Source of the DNA: Phycisphaerae bacterium
GTDB taxonomy: Bacteria; Planctomycetota; Phycisphaerae; Phycisphaerales; SM1A02
Length of the DNA stretch: 64,000 nucleotides
Direction: 5' to 3'
Assembly (NCBI GenBank): GCA_016795065.1
Contig: JAEUIU010000031.1
Span: forward strand, 32,322-96,321
Shown in pieces: positions 63,491 to 64,000 of the stretch (positions within the stretch are counted from its first letter, which is position 1; each line of letters begins with the position of its first letter). Below the pieces are notes generated by a model that searched no databases, had not been told where the DNA came from, and saw nothing but the letters and a program-made list of their open reading frames with translations. The position numbers and the translations under genes were made by a program.

Positions 63491-64000
63491 ATGCTGCTTC
63501 GCCGCATCTCATCCCACGCACGCACCGCGGCCACCTTCGGCGTTCGCAATTGGTCGTCGATCGTTCGCGGCGCCCAGCTCCGGACTCCCCACGCCGAGTA
63601 TCCCCTTGCGTTTCGGCGTGGAACGAGCGACCTGAGCGTGTTCCGTCAGGTCTTCTTGGGACTTGAGTACGCTTGCGTGCCCGAGTCAAACGTCTCGTTC
63701 ATCCTCGACTGCGGCGCGAACGTCGGCTACGCATCGGCCTATTTCCTCAGTCGCTTTCCACGAGCCGAACTCATCGCGGTCGAACCCGATCCGGGCAACT
63801 TTGCCCTGCTCGCGCAGAACCTCGCCCCGTATGGCCGCCGTGCCCGCGCGATTCACGGCGCGGTCTGGTCGCATGCGACCCGTCTGAGCATGGCGGCGCC
63901 CGAATACCGCGGCGGCGAGGAATGGGCGAGACAGGTGCGCGAAGGTGGTGATGAAGTGGCTGCGTACGGCGTCGCCGATCTCATGCGTCTCGCGTCCTGG
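63491..64000 (+). CDS. FkbM-family methyltransferase, 3' end outside window
   Basis: The first 170 codons are visible from ATG 63491; the frame is still open at the edge. FkbM features: FILDCGANVGYASAYFLSRF (motif I), ELIAVEPDPGNFALLAQNL (motif II) and HGAVWSHATRLSMA. These enzymes O-methylate sugars or polyketide-type targets. It lies directly after another methyltransferase. Confidence 0.85.
   Translation, partial: MLLRRISSHARTAATFGVRNWSSIVRGAQLRTPHAEYPLAFRRGTSDLSVFRQVFLGLEYACVPESNVSFILDCGANVGYASAYFLSRFPRAELIAVEPDPGNFALLAQNLAPYGRRARAIHGAVWSHATRLSMAAPEYRGGEEWARQVREGGDEVAAYGVADLMRLASW

Overview
The window is a contiguous, GC-rich stretch of bacterial chromosome with no plasmid, phage or insertion-sequence signature. 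The combination of features points to a planctomycete, most likely of the Phycisphaerae lineage: dockerin-like C-terminal tails in several secreted proteins, an ECF sigma factor paired with a membrane Ser/Thr kinase carrying WD40 repeats, HAF-type and FG-GAP secreted proteins, and many large secreted proteins of unknown function. This placement is inferred from gene content and has not been tested phylogenetically.

Layout. 1-5653 (minus): an ATP synthase operon reading glycosyltransferase, atpZ-like, atpI-like, atpB, atpE, atpF, atpH, atpA (atpA is cut by the window edge), with a strong hairpin just after atpE. 5750-6977 (plus): an isolated nuoI and a DUF899-type thioredoxin-like protein. 7088-9197 (plus): two secreted dockerin proteins. 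9205-17775 (minus): an AsmA-like giant protein, an ECF sigma factor and a WD40 Ser/Thr kinase. 17982-20155 (minus): nadA, a PilZ protein and a DUF3592 protein. 20242-29492: ispE, an M3 oligopeptidase, an aromatic amino acid decarboxylase, a metallophosphoesterase, an outer-membrane-type protein, an ArfB-like factor and two secreted unknowns. 29573-41895: purM, sucD, an SGNH-like protein, a transglutaminase-like protein without its catalytic residues, a large C25-like secreted protein, a methyltransferase, an 848-residue helical protein with an internal duplication, a DinB-like protein and a ThiF/MoeB-like enzyme. 42044-43205 (minus): rpsL and rpsG, with a tandem copy of the rpsG end. 43335-43964 (minus): rnhA.

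44014-51045 (plus) is a nearly complete type II fatty acid synthesis cluster: promoter, rpmF, plsX, fabH, fabD, a lipoprotein gene, a terminator, fabG, acpP and fabF. fabG appears to lack any standard start codon and probably starts at ATC. It is followed by a lone fliN-like gene, a GH15 glucoamylase-like gene and a cobalamin-binding protein that carries the CarH-type light-sensor motif but no DNA-binding domain.

55101-62070 is an accessory-looking block of secreted proteins: PPC repeats fused to an inactive-looking C39-like domain, a beta-helix/dockerin protein overlapping a HAF/dockerin protein, and an FG-GAP/dockerin protein. Part of this block lies between two copies of half a terminator hairpin. 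The window ends with a YjbR-like protein and two methyltransferases; the last, of FkbM type, is cut by the edge. No rRNA, tRNA, CRISPR array or recognisable mobile element was seen.
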